Shown: positions 1 through 9,490, counted from the stretch's first letter. The stretch is DNA of 64,000 nucleotides from Enterovirga rhinocerotis (GCF_004363955.1 NZ_SNZR01000016.1:235157-299156), one strand, 5' to 3'. Notes: a model not told the origin generated them from the sequence alone. Made by a program: numbers and translations.

Positions 1-122
1 GACCACGACGCCGGGCCGCATGGCCTCGCTTCGCGGGCGGTATATCGTTGATGTAGAATCGGATGGCGCCACCCGAAGCGGTGGGAATGGGCCCTTCCTT
101 GTTCGAAGCCTGAGCGAGCGCG

Positions 123-554
123 ATGACCTTCGCCAATTGCCTGCTCGTGATGCTGGGGGGCGCCCTCGGGACGCTCGCGCGCTACCTTCTGTCGCTCGCG
201 GCGCTGCCGATCAGCCGCGAATTGCCCTGGGGCACGATCCTCGTGAACGTGTCCGGATCCTTCGTGATCGGCCTCTTCGGGACGCTGACCCTGGCGCAAG
301 GGCGCTATCCCGCGCCCGAGAGCGTCCGGCTCTTCGTCATGATCGGCCTGTGCGGCGGCTATACGACCTTCTCCTCCTTCAGCCTGCAGACCCTCGACCT
401 CCTGCGCAGCGGTGCCATGGGGCGGGCCGCGATCAACATCGCGGCCTCCGTCATCCTCTGCGTCGCGGCCGTGGCCGCCGGCCATGCCCTCGCCTCGCAT
501 CTCAACGGCGGGGCGCGCCAGATCGCCCAGGCGGAGATCGAAGAGGAGGGCTGA
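123..554 (+). CDS. crcB: Fluoride efflux channel CrcB (Fluc)
   Basis: This 143-residue inner-membrane protein belongs to the CrcB/Fluc family, which exports fluoride as a dual-topology dimer. Family motifs are visible. An N-terminal [10 protein letters not shown] lies near residues 12-21, a central NVSGSFVIG carries the conserved Asn near residue 42, and [10 protein letters not shown] near residues 78-87 matches the polar track of the pore. Four hydrophobic segments and the length fit a single-domain Fluc. The start follows 122 bases of window edge. I could not fold a convincing fluoride riboswitch upstream. A composite palindromic repeat follows directly downstream and the next gene is convergent, so the gene probably stands alone. 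Confidence 0.95.
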   Translation: MTFANCLLVMLGGALGTLARYLLSLAALPISRELPWGTILVNVSGSFVIGLFGTLTLAQGRYPAPESVRLFVMIGLCGGYTTFSSFSLQTLDLLRSGAMGRAAINIAASVILCVAAVAAGHALASHLNGGARQIAQAEIEEEG

Positions 555-587
555 GTCCGCGCCGGACGCGAGCCTGTCCGTCCTTGA

Positions 588-733
588 CCCTCCCCTGGAG
601 GGGGAGGGTCGGACCGCAGGTCCGGGGAGGGGTGACGCGCCGTCGCCGTCTCGAAGCCGCTGGCGATGAGGAGAGGTGGTTCTCACCCCACCCCGCCGGC
701 TTCGCCGTCGACCCTCCCCCTCCAGGGGAGGGT
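588..733. repeat. Composite palindromic element, family A, copy 1
   Basis: The element has two arms in inverted orientation. The left arm starts CCCTCCCCTGGAGGGGG and carries an inner GGACC-GCA-GGTCC hairpin. The right arm contains GCCGGCTTCGCCG and ends in the complementary CCCTCCAGGGGAGGGT. A spacer of about 50 bases separates them. It fills the gap between crcB and the convergent acyl-CoA ligase gene, where such a structure could also act in transcription termination. Four further full copies occur in this window at 26674, 50740, 56489 and 58290. Confidence 0.85.
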
Positions 734-762
734 GGCGCGGTCGATCGAATGTCCGGTTCTGC

Positions 763-2679
763 CTATTCCGGCAGCCCGCGCGTCTTCAGCGACGCGGCGA
801 TCTCGTCGAGCACAGCCGCGTCCTCGATCGTCGCCGGCATCGCCCATTCGTCGCCGTCGGCGATCTTCTTCATCGTGCCGCGCAGGATCTTGCCGGAGCG
901 CGTCTTCGGCAGGCGCCCGACCGCGATGGCGAGCTTGAAGGCGGCGACAGGCCCGATCTTGTCGCGCACATGGCGAACGAGATCGGCCTCGACCTCGCTG
1001 CCCGCGCCGTCCTGCCCCGCCTTCAGCACCACGAAACCGGCCGGGACCTCGCCCTTGAGGGCATCCTTGACGCCGATCACCGCGCATTCGGCGACGGCGG
1101 GATGGGAGGCGAGGACCTCCTCCATCGAGCCCGTCGAGAGCCGGTGGCCGGCGACGTTGATGACGTCGTCGGTGCGCCCCATCACGAAGACGTAGCCATC
1201 CTCGTCGATGAAGCCGGCATCGGAGGTCGTGTAGTAGCCGGGGAAGGTCGTGAGATAGCTGTCGCGGAAGCGCACGTCGTCGCGCCAGAGCGTCGGCAGG
1301 TTCGCCGGCGGCAGGGGCAGGCGGATCGCGATGGTGCCCATCGTGCCGGGAGCAACGGGCTTGCCGCCCTCGTCCAGCACTTCGAGCCGGTAGCCCGGCA
1401 TCGGCACCGTCGGCGAGCCGTGCTTCACCGGCAGAAGCCCGAGCCCGACCGGATTGCCGGCGATGGGCCAGCCGGTCTCCGTCTGCCACCAATGGTCGAT
1501 GACGGGCACGCCGAAGACGCGCTCCGCCCAGGCGACGGTATCGGGATCGGCCCGCTCGCCGGCGAGGAACAGCGCGCGGAACTTCGAGAGGTCGCGTTTC
1601 GCCACGAGGGCGCCCTCGGGATCCTCCTTGCGGATCGCGCGCAACGCCGTCGGGGCGGTGAAGAGCGTGACGACGCCGTGCTCCTCGCAGACGCGCCAGA
1701 AGGTGCCGGCATCGGGCGTCCCGACCGGCTTGCCCTCGAACAGGACCGTCGTCGCGCCGCAGATGAGCGGCGCGTAGACGATGTAGGAATGGCCGACGAC
1801 CCAGCCGATATCGGAGGCGGTCCAGAACACCTCGCCGGGGCGGATCCCGTAGAGGTTCGGCAGGGACCAGGCGAGCGCGACCATGTGGCCGCCGCTGTCG
1901 CGCACGACGCCCTTCGGCCGCCCCGTCGTGCCGGAGGTGTAGAGGATGTAGAGCGGATCGGTCGCCGCCACGGGAACGCAATCGGCCGCGACGCCGCGCG
2001 TCCTCGCCTCCGTCACCGCCTCGGCCCAGTCGCGGTCCCGGCCGGCGACGAGATCGGCCTTCGCCTGCGGCCGCTGCAGCACGAGACAGGCGGAGGGCTT
2101 GTGCCGCGACTGCTCGATCGCACCGTCGAGAAGCGGCTTGTAGGGCACGATCCGGCTCGCCTCTATGCCGCAGGAGGCGGCGAGGACGATCTTCGGCTCC
2201 GCATCCTCGATCCTCGCGGCGAGTTCCCGCGCCGCGAAGCCGCCGAAGACGACCGAATGCACCGCCCCGATCCGCGCCGAGGCCAGCATCGCGACCAGCG
2301 CCTCGGGGATCATCGGCATGTAGATGAGGACGCGATCGCCCTTGCCGACGCCGAGTTCCGTCAGGAGGCCGGCCAGCAGCCGCACCTCGTCCAGCATCTC
2401 GCCATAGGCGATGCGCCGCGTCGTGCCCGTGACGGGGCTGTCGTAGATGATCGCGGTCTGGTCGCCTCGCCCCGCGGCCACATGCCGGTCGAGCGCGTTG
2501 TGACAGGTATTGCCGACGGCATCGGGGAACCAGCGGCCGTAGATGCCGGCCTCGGGATCGAAGGCGCGGCTCGGCGCGGTGGTCCAGTCGATCGCCTTCG
2601 CCGCCTCGAGCCAGAAGGCCTCCGGATCGGCCGAAGCGGCCTCGTAGACCTCGCGATAGCGGCTCGCCGACGCGCCCAT
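763..2679 (-). CDS. prpE: Propionate/acetate-CoA ligase, PrpE-like
   Basis: This 638-residue enzyme is an adenylate-forming (ANL superfamily) acyl-CoA synthetase. It activates a short-chain acid with ATP and joins it to CoA in the cytosol. The N-terminal cap is typical of acetyl/propionyl-CoA synthetases. The P-loop YTSGTTGRPKG is at 247-257, and the DHWWQTETG adenine/acyl-pocket motif is present. The C-terminal KTRSGKILRG carries the catalytic, acetylatable lysine at about residue 597. The sequence around GGFAARELAARI and the C-terminus look closer to PrpE than to Acs, but substrate cannot be settled by eye. No prp-cycle genes are adjacent, so it appears to be a single-gene unit, with a 266-base gap upstream. 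Confidence 0.9.
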   Translation of the reverse strand: MGASASRYREVYEAASADPEAFWLEAAKAIDWTTAPSRAFDPEAGIYGRWFPDAVGNTCHNALDRHVAAGRGDQTAIIYDSPVTGTTRRIAYGEMLDEVRLLAGLLTELGVGKGDRVLIYMPMIPEALVAMLASARIGAVHSVVFGGFAARELAARIEDAEPKIVLAASCGIEASRIVPYKPLLDGAIEQSRHKPSACLVLQRPQAKADLVAGRDRDWAEAVTEARTRGVAADCVPVAATDPLYILYTSGTTGRPKGVVRDSGGHMVALAWSLPNLYGIRPGEVFWTASDIGWVVGHSYIVYAPLICGATTVLFEGKPVGTPDAGTFWRVCEEHGVVTLFTAPTALRAIRKEDPEGALVAKRDLSKFRALFLAGERADPDTVAWAERVFGVPVIDHWWQTETGWPIAGNPVGLGLLPVKHGSPTVPMPGYRLEVLDEGGKPVAPGTMGTIAIRLPLPPANLPTLWRDDVRFRDSYLTTFPGYYTTSDAGFIDEDGYVFVMGRTDDVINVAGHRLSTGSMEEVLASHPAVAECAVIGVKDALKGEVPAGFVVLKAGQDGAGSEVEADLVRHVRDKIGPVAAFKLAIAVGRLPKTRSGKILRGTMKKIADGDEWAMPATIEDAAVLDEIAASLKTRGLPE

Positions 2680-2945
2680 CGTCCCCTCCCGTTTGTTGTC
2701 TCTCCCGAGTCAGTGCCGCGCGGCAGCCCGGTCCGCAAGCCCGCATGGCTCGACTTTGTCGCTCCGGCGCAACACCGCCGAAACCGACGGCGTGCCAAGC
2801 TCGGGACCGCGCGAGACGCGACGACGACCGATATGCCCTCGAACCCGCGAGACATGCGGAAGTCCAGGCAAGGAGAGCCGCGCGTGAGAGGCCGGAGAAC
2901 CTCCGGGCGATCACGGCGTTGCTTGGACGAGACAGGTTTTGGACG

Positions 2946-3269
2946 ATGATGGACGAGGACGATCAGACACGGCGAGACGGGGCGGCCCTGCCCCGCGACA
3001 TCCAGGAGCATCTGGGGCGCCGTCTGCGCACGGAACTGCATACCGAGGCCGAAAAGCCAGCCTTTCTTGGCGAATCGGCCGTGCCGCCGCAATTCGAGCC
3101 GCTGGTGCGCAAGCTTGAGGCGAGCGAGCGTGGCGAGCGCCAGGGCTACGAGGCCGTGAAGCGGGCCATCATCGATGGCGGCGAGGCTGCGCCGCCACCT
3201 ACGGGGCCGGTCGTCGCTCCGGAGCCGGCCGGTCCGATCCTCAGGCCTAAGATTCCGCAGCGGCCTTGA
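2946..3269 (+). CDS. Small NepR-like protein (putative anti-sigma factor)
   Basis: This is a 107-residue acidic and proline-rich protein. I chose the tandem ATG at 2946/2949 because the frame upstream reads as arginine-rich non-coding sequence. Residues around LGRRLRTEL, followed by [13 protein letters not shown], resemble the NepR signature (GxxLR, then VPxxFxxLLxxL). NepR proteins inhibit the EcfG sigma factor in the alphaproteobacterial general stress response. The spacing between the two halves is longer than in typical NepR, and no phyR or ecfG is nearby, so the call is tentative. The C-terminal tail is Pro/Ala-rich. Its 3' end overlaps the convergent mutM stop by 23 bases. It could instead be an unrelated hypothetical protein. 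Confidence 0.5.
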   Translation: MMDEDDQTRRDGAALPRDIQEHLGRRLRTELHTEAEKPAFLGESAVPPQFEPLVRKLEASERGERQGYEAVKRAIIDGGEAAPPPTGPVVAPEPAGPILRPKIPQRP

Positions 3270-4158
3270 GGGGCCGGATCGGCTGGCATTGCGGGCAATA
3301 GAAGGTCGAGCGCCCGGACTGCACCAGCCGCCGCACGATGCCGCGGCATCCGGGTGTCACGCAGGGCTCGGCCTCGCGGTCATAGACGCGGAAGCGCTCC
3401 TGGAAGGCCCCCTGGCTGCCATCGACCTGGGCATGGTCGCGCAGGGTGGAGCCACCGACGGCCACCGCTTCCTCGAGGACGGCGCGGATCGATGCGGCGA
3501 GCAGCTTGGCCGATGCCTTCGGTCTCCCGGTCGGCGTCGCGACCGACCCGGCCGGCGCCTCCGGGGAGAGCCGCGCCCGGAACAGCGCCTCGCACACATA
3601 GATGTTGCCGAGCCCCGCCACGAGCCGCTGGTCGAGCAGGGCCGCCTTGAGCGGCGTCCGCCGTCCCGCGAAGAGCGCGGCGAGGCGGGCGCCGTCGAGT
3701 TCGGGCCCCAGCGGCTCGATCCCCATCCCGGCGAAGGGGGGCGAGGCCTCGAGCCGATCGAGCGGCAGCAGCGTCATGAAGCCGAAGCGGCGCACGTCGT
3801 TATAGGTGACGGTCGGGCCGGCCTCCATCTCGAAGACGACGTGGTCGTGGGCGGGGTGCGGCGGCACCTCGTGGTAGAAGCCGCCCGGCTCCTCGGCATC
3901 GACCGGCGTCTCGACCCGGAAGCGCCCCGTCATGCCGAGATGCAGCACCAGCGCCTCGCCGCTGGACAGATCGGCGATCATGTATTTCGCGCGCCGCCGC
4001 AGGGCCTCGACGCGGGCGCCCGTCAGGCGCTTTGCGAAGCGGGCGGGGAAGGGAAAGCGCAGGTCGGGCCGCCGCAGGGTCACGCGCGCGAACCGCCGCC
4101 CGACGAGGGCCGGCGCGAGGCCGCGGCGGACCGTCTCGACCTCGGGAAGTTCAGGCAT
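3247..4158 (-). CDS. mutM: Formamidopyrimidine-DNA glycosylase (Fpg/MutM)
   Basis: This 303-residue base-excision repair enzyme removes 8-oxoguanine and formamidopyrimidines and cleaves the abasic site. The mature N-terminus [13 protein letters not shown] has the catalytic Pro2 and Glu3. The H2TH region contains [12 protein letters not shown]. The C-terminus has the zinc finger C-x4-C...YCPQC that closes the DNA-binding domain. Length is slightly above the usual ~290. The ATG overlaps the end of the upstream membrane-protein gene by 8 bases, so the two are probably translationally coupled. At its 3' end it overlaps a convergent small gene. Confidence 0.97.
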   Translation of the reverse strand: MPELPEVETVRRGLAPALVGRRFARVTLRRPDLRFPFPARFAKRLTGARVEALRRRAKYMIADLSSGEALVLHLGMTGRFRVETPVDAEEPGGFYHEVPPHPAHDHVVFEMEAGPTVTYNDVRRFGFMTLLPLDRLEASPPFAGMGIEPLGPELDGARLAALFAGRRTPLKAALLDQRLVAGLGNIYVCEALFRARLSPEAPAGSVATPTGRPKASAKLLAASIRAVLEEAVAVGGSTLRDHAQVDGSQGAFQERFRVYDREAEPCVTPGCRGIVRRLVQSGRSTFYCPQCQPIRPLKAAAES

Positions 4159-4870
4159 CGCGATGATCCGGTGAATGGCCCGGCGTCTTTGCCGCGACGG
4201 CCCGTTCCCGCCAGGCCGTCATCAAGTCGGCGAGAGCGGCATGCGGCAGGCCGTAATTGTCGGGCAGCGCGCCGTTTCGGCCCGTGATGCCGGCATTGAT
4301 CCCGGCGAGCGCACCTCCGGCGCGCGTCGCGTCGTCGAAGACGACGAGTTCGGTCATGCTCGGGGGAATGCGGGACGCGGCGAATCCGGTCGCCGCTTGC
4401 CAGGGGACGGACCAGCGCCGCCAGCCCTGCGAGACGACGAACCGGCCCGCTTCGAGCCGCAGCCACGAGCCGCGCAGCAGCGTGATCGCGAGGACCGGGA
4501 TGCCGAGGGCGATGAAGGCGAGCCCGATCCAGAGCGCGACGGCGGCGACCCAGCCGAGGGGCGCCGTGAGCAGCAGCCACAGGGAGCAGCCGCCGAAGAC
4601 GAGAAGCCCGACGAGCAGGAAGACGATCTTGCGCGTGTTCATCCGCAACTCGACCGGCCCGGGATACCGGGCCAGCATCTCCTCGACGGTGAGGGCGGGC
4701 GGAGCCTCCAGCCACTGCGGCCAGAGCTGCCAGACGAAGACCGCGGTGCAGAAGCTGAAGAAGACGGCGACGAGCCACCCGTCCTTCGCTCCCGCCGCGA
4801 CCATGCCGATACCGGCGACGGTGAAGAGGAGACCGATCGCAAGGAGGACGTAGAGGACGGGGCGGGGCAT
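4151..4870 (-). CDS. Integral membrane protein, possible bacterial PH-like domain
   Basis: This 239-residue protein of unknown function was placed by its ATG at 4870 and its 8-base overlap with mutM. The N-terminus has two hydrophobic spans (about residues 4-45). A second pair follows near residues 80-125, with a short cytosolic loop between them. The C-terminal ~100 residues are soluble and look like a YdbT/PH-type beta domain followed by a helix ([21 protein letters not shown]). That tail is common in small alphaproteobacterial membrane proteins of unknown role. The operon with mutM is suggested only by overlap, and no functional link is implied. Confidence 0.8.
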   Translation of the reverse strand: MPRPVLYVLLAIGLLFTVAGIGMVAAGAKDGWLVAVFFSFCTAVFVWQLWPQWLEAPPALTVEEMLARYPGPVELRMNTRKIVFLLVGLLVFGGCSLWLLLTAPLGWVAAVALWIGLAFIALGIPVLAITLLRGSWLRLEAGRFVVSQGWRRWSVPWQAATGFAASRIPPSMTELVVFDDATRAGGALAGINAGITGRNGALPDNYGLPHAALADLMTAWRERAVAAKTPGHSPDHRDA

Positions 4871-4896
4871 GATCGGCTCTTGGAGGGCCGTCCTTA

Positions 4897-5871
4897 TCAG
4901 CCGTCGGCCGAGATGCCGAGGTCCTTGATCACCTTCTGCCAGCGGGCGAGGTCGGCCTCCATGAAGCTGCGGAAGGCGGCGGGGGGCGAGCCGATGGTCT
5001 CGATGCCGAGGACCGCGACCCTGTCCTGGAAATCCTTCTGCGCGACGACCTCCGCGAGGGCCGCCTGGACGCGCTCGGCCATGCCCGCCGGCGCCTTGGC
5101 CGGCAGGAAGAGGCCGAACCAGGCCGAATAGTCGTAGCCGGGCACGGTCTCCCCGACGGGCGGCACGTCCGGGGCGAGCGGAGAGCGTTTCGGCGTCGTG
5201 ATGCCGAGGGCCTTCAGCTTGCCGTCCTGCACCAGCGCGCGGACCGAGGGCAGCGCGTCGGCGATCATGTCGATCCGCCCGCCGAGGAGATCGCCGACCG
5301 CGAGCTGCGCGCCCTTGTAGGGGACGTGCCTGACCTCGATCCCCGCCATCTTGTTGAACAGCTCGGCGGCGAGATGCAGGCCGCTGCCGATTCCGGCAGA
5401 GGCGTAGGTGAAGGCGCCGGGCTTCGCCTTCGCCTCGGCGATGAAATCCTTCAGGCTCGTGGCCGCCACGGACGGGCCGACGCAGATGAGGCTCGGCGTG
5501 ATCCCGACCTCGCTGATCGGCGTCAGGTCGCGCAGAGGATCGTAGCCCTTGCTCGGATAGAGATAGGGCATGGTGGCGATGGCCGAGGAGGTCAGCAGCA
5601 TCGTCGAGCCGTCCGCGGGCGCGCGGATCGCGGCGAGATAGCCGATCGAGCCGCCTCCGCCCGGCCGGTTCTCGACGACGAAGCGGCATTTCAGGGCCGC
5701 GGCGAGCCGGTCCGCGACCACCCGGGCGACCACATCCGTCCCGCCGCCCGGCGGGAAGGGAACGAGCAGCGTGATGGTGCGTCCCTCGGGCCAGGCCTGT
5801 GCCCTGACGGCAGGGGCGGCGAGGATGGCTGCCGCGGCCCCGAGAAGGTTTCGGCGATCGATGACGGTCAT
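4897..5871 (-). CDS. Tripartite tricarboxylate transporter substrate-binding protein (Bug/TctC family)
   Basis: This 324-residue periplasmic receptor belongs to the Bug family. Members bind small carboxylates or amides for TctAB-type transporters. A twin-arginine-like signal (DRRNLLGAAAAILAAPAVRAQ) precedes the mature domain. The typical LLVPFPPGGGTDVVAR and VVENRPGGGGSIG motifs line the ligand site. I start at the ATG at 5871 because GGAGG lies five bases upstream of it. The in-frame GTG at 5877 would overlap that Shine-Dalgarno. No TctA or TctB membrane subunits are in the window, so it is an orphan receptor. The ligand is unknown. Confidence 0.92.
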   Translation of the reverse strand: MTVIDRRNLLGAAAAILAAPAVRAQAWPEGRTITLLVPFPPGGGTDVVARVVADRLAAALKCRFVVENRPGGGGSIGYLAAIRAPADGSTMLLTSSAIATMPYLYPSKGYDPLRDLTPISEVGITPSLICVGPSVAATSLKDFIAEAKAKPGAFTYASAGIGSGLHLAAELFNKMAGIEVRHVPYKGAQLAVGDLLGGRIDMIADALPSVRALVQDGKLKALGITTPKRSPLAPDVPPVGETVPGYDYSAWFGLFLPAKAPAGMAERVQAALAEVVAQKDFQDRVAVLGIETIGSPPAAFRSFMEADLARWQKVIKDLGISADG

Positions 5872-6010
5872 GGGCACCTCCGCGCTGCGGCCCCGGGACC
5901 GACTTTACCCGACCGCGCGGCGCTGTGAAGCGGCCCTGCGCCGGCCCGGCCCGGCTCGCGGATCTCGTGCCGCGTTTGACGCTCCGCGCCGCAGGCGACA
6001 CTAAGCCCGC

Positions 6011-7057
6011 ATGGATGCGACGGCGCGTTTGTCTTTCACGATTCCCTCGGCCGAGCCCGCGCTGGCGGCCCGGTTGAGGGCGGCCGTCGACGGCAAGGCG
6101 AAGCCGCCGGGCTCGCTCGGCCGTCTCGAAGACCTCGCCGTCAGGCTCGGCACGATCCGGAACACGGAGGCGCCGCGCGCGGACAAGGCGGTGCTGCTCC
6201 TCTTCGCGGGGGATCACGGGCTCTGCGAGGAGGGCGTCTCGGCCTATCCGTCGGCCGTGACGGCGGCGATGGTCGCGACCCTCCTCGCCGGCCGGGCTGC
6301 CGCGAGCGTGTTCGCGCGGAGCGTCGGGGCCGAGATCCGCGTCGTCGATGCCGGCGTCACGGCGGACCTGTCGGACCACGCGGGGCTCGTCCATGCCAAG
6401 GTGAGGTCCGGCACGCGCAACGCCGCCCGCGAGGCCGCGCTGACGCCGGCTGAGGTGGGCGAGGCGCTCGAACGCGGCGCCGCCGAGGCTGCCCGCGCCG
6501 TCGGCGACGGCGCGGACGTCGTGCTGATCGGCGAGATGGGGATCGGCAACACGGCGGCGGCCGCGCTCCTGATGCACCGTCTGCTGCCTGCCCCGCTGGA
6601 GCGGTGCATCGGCCTCGGCGCCGGCCATGACGAAGCCGGGATCGCCCGCAAGCGCGACGCCCTGGCGCGGGCGGCCGCGCGCACGGGCGCGACGGAGACC
6701 TTCGAGGTCCTGGCCGAGTTCGGCGGCCTCGAGATCCTGATGATGGCGGGGGCTGCGCTCGGCGCCGCGGCGGCGCGCCGGCCGGTCGTCGTCGACGGCT
6801 TCATCGCGACCGTCGCCGCCCTCGTCGCCGTGCGCATCCGCCCCGAGGCCCGCGACAGCCTGATCTTCGCGCATCGGTCGGCCGAAGCCGGTCATGCGCT
6901 GCTGCTCGAGACCCTCGGGGCCTCCCCGCTTCTCGATCTCGGCCTCCGCCTCGGCGAGGGGACCGGCGGCCTCCTCGCCCTGCCGCTGCTGCGGGCGGCG
7001 GCCGCCATGCTCTCGGACATGGCGACGCTGGAGGAGGTCCTGGCCGGTGCGGCCTGA
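6011..7057 (+). CDS. cobT: Nicotinate-nucleotide:dimethylbenzimidazole phosphoribosyltransferase
   Basis: CobT makes alpha-ribazole phosphate from nicotinate mononucleotide and 5,6-dimethylbenzimidazole, for the lower ligand of cobalamin. The 348-residue length is normal. KPPGSLGRLEDLAVRLG near residues 25-41 binds the base. GEMGIGNTAAAALL lies mid-protein. The C-terminal LRLGEGTGGLLALPLL contains the catalytic glutamate. It heads a three-gene overlapping unit with cobS and a phosphatase-like gene. The 139 bases upstream show no recognisable cobalamin riboswitch. Confidence 0.97.
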   Translation: MDATARLSFTIPSAEPALAARLRAAVDGKAKPPGSLGRLEDLAVRLGTIRNTEAPRADKAVLLLFAGDHGLCEEGVSAYPSAVTAAMVATLLAGRAAASVFARSVGAEIRVVDAGVTADLSDHAGLVHAKVRSGTRNAAREAALTPAEVGEALERGAAEAARAVGDGADVVLIGEMGIGNTAAAALLMHRLLPAPLERCIGLGAGHDEAGIARKRDALARAAARTGATETFEVLAEFGGLEILMMAGAALGAAAARRPVVVDGFIATVAALVAVRIRPEARDSLIFAHRSAEAGHALLLETLGASPLLDLGLRLGEGTGGLLALPLLRAAAAMLSDMATLEEVLAGAA

Positions 7058-7805
7058 TCCAGCCCGCGAGGCGCGGCTTCTCGCGGCCGCCGTCACGACG
7101 CTGACGCGGCTGCCGCTGCCGCACGGGGTGCTTTCCGCCGACTGGCTGGCGCGGTCGGCGAAGTACTACCCGCTCGTCGGCGCGGCGATCGGGGCCGCGA
7201 TGGGCTGCGTCCTCGTCGGCGCATCCTTCCTCTATCCGGCGCCCGTGCCGGCGATCCTCGCGCTCGGCGTCGGTCTCCTGCTCACCGGTGCGCTGCACGA
7301 GGACGGCCTGGCCGATACCGCCGATGGGCTCGGCGCGCGCGGGCGCACGGCGAGGCTCGCCGCGATGAAGGACCCTCGGCTGGGGCCTTTCGGCGTCCTG
7401 GCCCTCCTGGTGGCGCTGTCGCTGAAGGTCGCGCTGCTGTCGCGCCTGCCCGTCGCCGAAGCGGCGGCGGCGCTCGTCGCCTCCTGCGCGGTCGGCCGGC
7501 TCTGGGCCGATCTGGTGATGAACCGCACGAGCTATGCGGGGGACCGCGACGTCGCCAAGCTCGATCATGGCATCGAGGGGCCGCGGCCGGCGGAGCTCGT
7601 CCTCGCCCTCGTCTTCGCACTGCTGCCCCTGCTGCTCCTGCCCGAGCATCGCGCCTTGGCGGGGCTCGCAGGCTCCGCCCTCGCCGCGACGCTCGTCGCC
7701 GTCCCGGTCTGCCGCTCGCTCGGCGGCCATACGGGCGACGTCCTCGGCGCTGTCATCGTCGCGGGCGAGGTCGGGTTCCTGCTCGGGGCGGCCGCCGGGC
7801 CGTGA
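7047..7805 (+). CDS. cobS: Adenosylcobinamide-GDP ribazoletransferase (cobalamin synthase)
   Basis: CobS is a polytopic membrane enzyme of 252 residues. It joins adenosylcobinamide-GDP to alpha-ribazole (phosphate), the last assembly step of cobalamin. The metal-binding motif HEDGLADTADGLG and the conserved RLGPFG-like loop (DPRLGPFGVLALL) are present among several membrane helices. The start is a GTG at 7047 with GGAGGAGG about ten bases upstream, inside the end of cobT. The two genes overlap by 11 bases, which implies coupled translation. CobU and the corrin-ring genes are not in this window. Confidence 0.95.
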   Translation: MRPDPAREARLLAAAVTTLTRLPLPHGVLSADWLARSAKYYPLVGAAIGAAMGCVLVGASFLYPAPVPAILALGVGLLLTGALHEDGLADTADGLGARGRTARLAAMKDPRLGPFGVLALLVALSLKVALLSRLPVAEAAAALVASCAVGRLWADLVMNRTSYAGDRDVAKLDHGIEGPRPAELVLALVFALLPLLLLPEHRALAGLAGSALAATLVAVPVCRSLGGHTGDVLGAVIVAGEVGFLLGAAAGP

Positions 7806-8305
7806 GCGTGATCCTCGTCTGCCCCGATGCCGAGGCCTGCGCCGTCGCGGCGGAGCATGCACCCTCGCATGTCGTCTCGCTGGCCTCGCCCGGAACGCCG
7901 CCACCGATCGTGGCGAATCTGCGCCGGCTCGCGCTCGTCTTCCACGACATCGCCGAGCCGCGCGAGGGTCTCGTCGCGCCGGAGGCCGCCTCCGTCGAAC
8001 GGCTCGTCGCGTTCGGGAGCGCCTGGTCGGGCGAGAAGCCGCTGCTCGTCCATTGCCGCATGGGGATCAGCCGTTCGACGGCGGCGGCGATCATCCTGGC
8101 CGCCGCCCGCCGCCCGTCCCGTCCGGAGGTCGAGATCGCGCAAGCCCTGCGGGACGCCGCGCCCTGCGCGACGCCGAACCCGCTCATGATCGCGCTCGCC
8201 GATCGCCTTCTCGGCCGCGGGGGGCGCCTGATCGAGGCCGTGCGGGCGATCGGGCGCGGCGCGGATTATCGGCCCTACCGGCTCGCCGCCCTCGACGCTG
8301 ATTGA
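7802..8305 (+). CDS. Protein-tyrosine-phosphatase-like protein
   Basis: This 167-residue cytosolic protein has the cysteine-phosphatase P-loop HCRMGISRS at 84-92 (nucleophile Cys85). A likely general-acid aspartate lies in the FHDI stretch near residue 49. It matches small dual-specificity-like phosphatases found in Hyphomicrobiales. Translation starts at a GTG that overlaps the cobS stop by four bases (GTGA), so it is the third gene of the cobT-cobS unit. The substrate is unknown. The position suggests a link to cobalamin metabolism, for example dephosphorylating alpha-ribazole phosphate or a phosphoprotein, but that is inference from context only. Confidence 0.85.
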   Translation: MSVILVCPDAEACAVAAEHAPSHVVSLASPGTPPPIVANLRRLALVFHDIAEPREGLVAPEAASVERLVAFGSAWSGEKPLLVHCRMGISRSTAAAIILAAARRPSRPEVEIAQALRDAAPCATPNPLMIALADRLLGRGGRLIEAVRAIGRGADYRPYRLAALDAD

Positions 8306-8402
8306 GGGCTTCCGAGACATCCCTTCGGGACGCGTGACCTCGGCATCACTTGCCAGCGGCCCGGCCGGTCCGTAGAGCCGCCGCGAAAGACAGGAATCCA
8401 TC

Positions 8403-9449
8403 GTGAGCGAATTCAAGGAGCTGGTCTTCTCGGGCGTGCAGCCGACCGGGAATCTCCATCTCGGCAACTATCTCGGCGCCGTGCGCCGCTTCGTGGCGCT
8501 GCAGGAGACGCATGACTGCATCTATTGCGTCGTCGACCTGCATGCGATCACCGCGACGCTGAGCCAGCCGGACCTCGCGGCGCAGACGCGCGAGGTGACG
8601 GCGGCCTTCATCGCCTCCGGGATCGACCCCGCTCGCCACATCGTCTTCAACCAGAGCCAGGTCGCGGGCCATGCCGAGCTTGCCTGGATCTTCAACTGCG
8701 TCGCCCGGCTCGGCTGGCTGAACCGCATGACGCAGTTCAAGGAGAAGGCGGGCAAGGACCGGGAGAACGCCTCGGTCGGCCTCTACGCCTATCCGGCGCT
8801 GATGGCGGCCGACATCCTCCTCTACAAGGCGACCCATGTTCCGGTCGGCGAGGACCAGAAGCAGCATCTCGAACTGACGCGCGACATCGCCATCAAGTTC
8901 AACAACGATTTCTCGGAGCAGATCGCGGCTCGCGGCTACGGCGTCGGCGAGACGGGCTATTTCCCCATCACCGAGCCGCTGATCGGCGGCCCGGCGGCGC
9001 GGGTGATGTCGCTGCGCGACGGCACCAAGAAGATGTCGAAATCGGATCCGTCCGACTATTCGCGCATCAACCTCACCGACGATGCCGACGGTATCGCCCA
9101 GAAGGTGCGCAAGGCGAAGACCGACCCCGAGCCCCTGCCCTCCGAGGAGGCCGGGCTCGAGAAGCGCGCCGAGGCGCAGAACCTCGTCGGCATCTATGCG
9201 GGGCTCTCCGACACGACCCCGGCGGAGGTGCTGCGCCAGTTCGGCGGTGCCCAGTTCTCCGGCTTCAAGGCCTCGCTCGTCGACCTCGCGGTCGAGAAGC
9301 TCGGGCCGATCGGGGCCGAGATGGCGCGGCTGATGAAGGATCCCGGCCATATCGATGCCGTCCTGGCGGACGGCGCGAGCCGCGCCTCGGCCATCGCCGA
9401 GCGCACGATCGCCGAGGTGAAGGACATTGTCGGCCTGATCCGGCGCTGA
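8403..9449 (+). CDS. trpS: Tryptophanyl-tRNA synthetase
   Basis: This 348-residue class I aminoacyl-tRNA synthetase charges tRNA-Trp. The HIGH-equivalent is in [12 protein letters not shown] (residues 14-25). The KMSKS loop is intact at 210-214 ([10 protein letters not shown]). The start is GTG at 8403, with AGGA a few bases upstream (gacaggaatccatc). The 97-base leader has a small TCCC-TTC-GGGA hairpin and nothing that I recognise as a T-box or attenuator. It stands in its own unit between the cobalamin genes and the MBL-fold gene. Confidence 0.98.
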   Translation: MSEFKELVFSGVQPTGNLHLGNYLGAVRRFVALQETHDCIYCVVDLHAITATLSQPDLAAQTREVTAAFIASGIDPARHIVFNQSQVAGHAELAWIFNCVARLGWLNRMTQFKEKAGKDRENASVGLYAYPALMAADILLYKATHVPVGEDQKQHLELTRDIAIKFNNDFSEQIAARGYGVGETGYFPITEPLIGGPAARVMSLRDGTKKMSKSDPSDYSRINLTDDADGIAQKVRKAKTDPEPLPSEEAGLEKRAEAQNLVGIYAGLSDTTPAEVLRQFGGAQFSGFKASLVDLAVEKLGPIGAEMARLMKDPGHIDAVLADGASRASAIAERTIAEVKDIVGLIRR

Positions 9450-9490
9450 GACGGGCGCCGCGCGCGCCGAGGCCGATGGGGGAGAGAGGC

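Noticed and set aside
40..122. Possible fluoride riboswitch upstream of crcB
   Set aside because: A ggatggcgccacccgaa stretch is vaguely similar, but the conserved CTGATG and pseudoknot pairing of the crcB motif cannot be found.
676..2949. Long plus-strand frame antisense to the acyl-CoA ligase
   Set aside because: It has an Arg/Asp/Gly-rich composition typical of the mirror frame of a GC-rich gene. The minus-strand product has clear family motifs.
5872..6010. Cobalamin riboswitch upstream of cobT
   Set aside because: The 139-base gap is too short and has no B12-box-like sequence.
4871..7096. Upstream extension of the membrane-protein frame at 4151-4870
   Set aside because: The extended minus-strand frame runs antisense through cobT and through the wrong register of the TctC gene. 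The ATG at 4870 gives a clean membrane protein.
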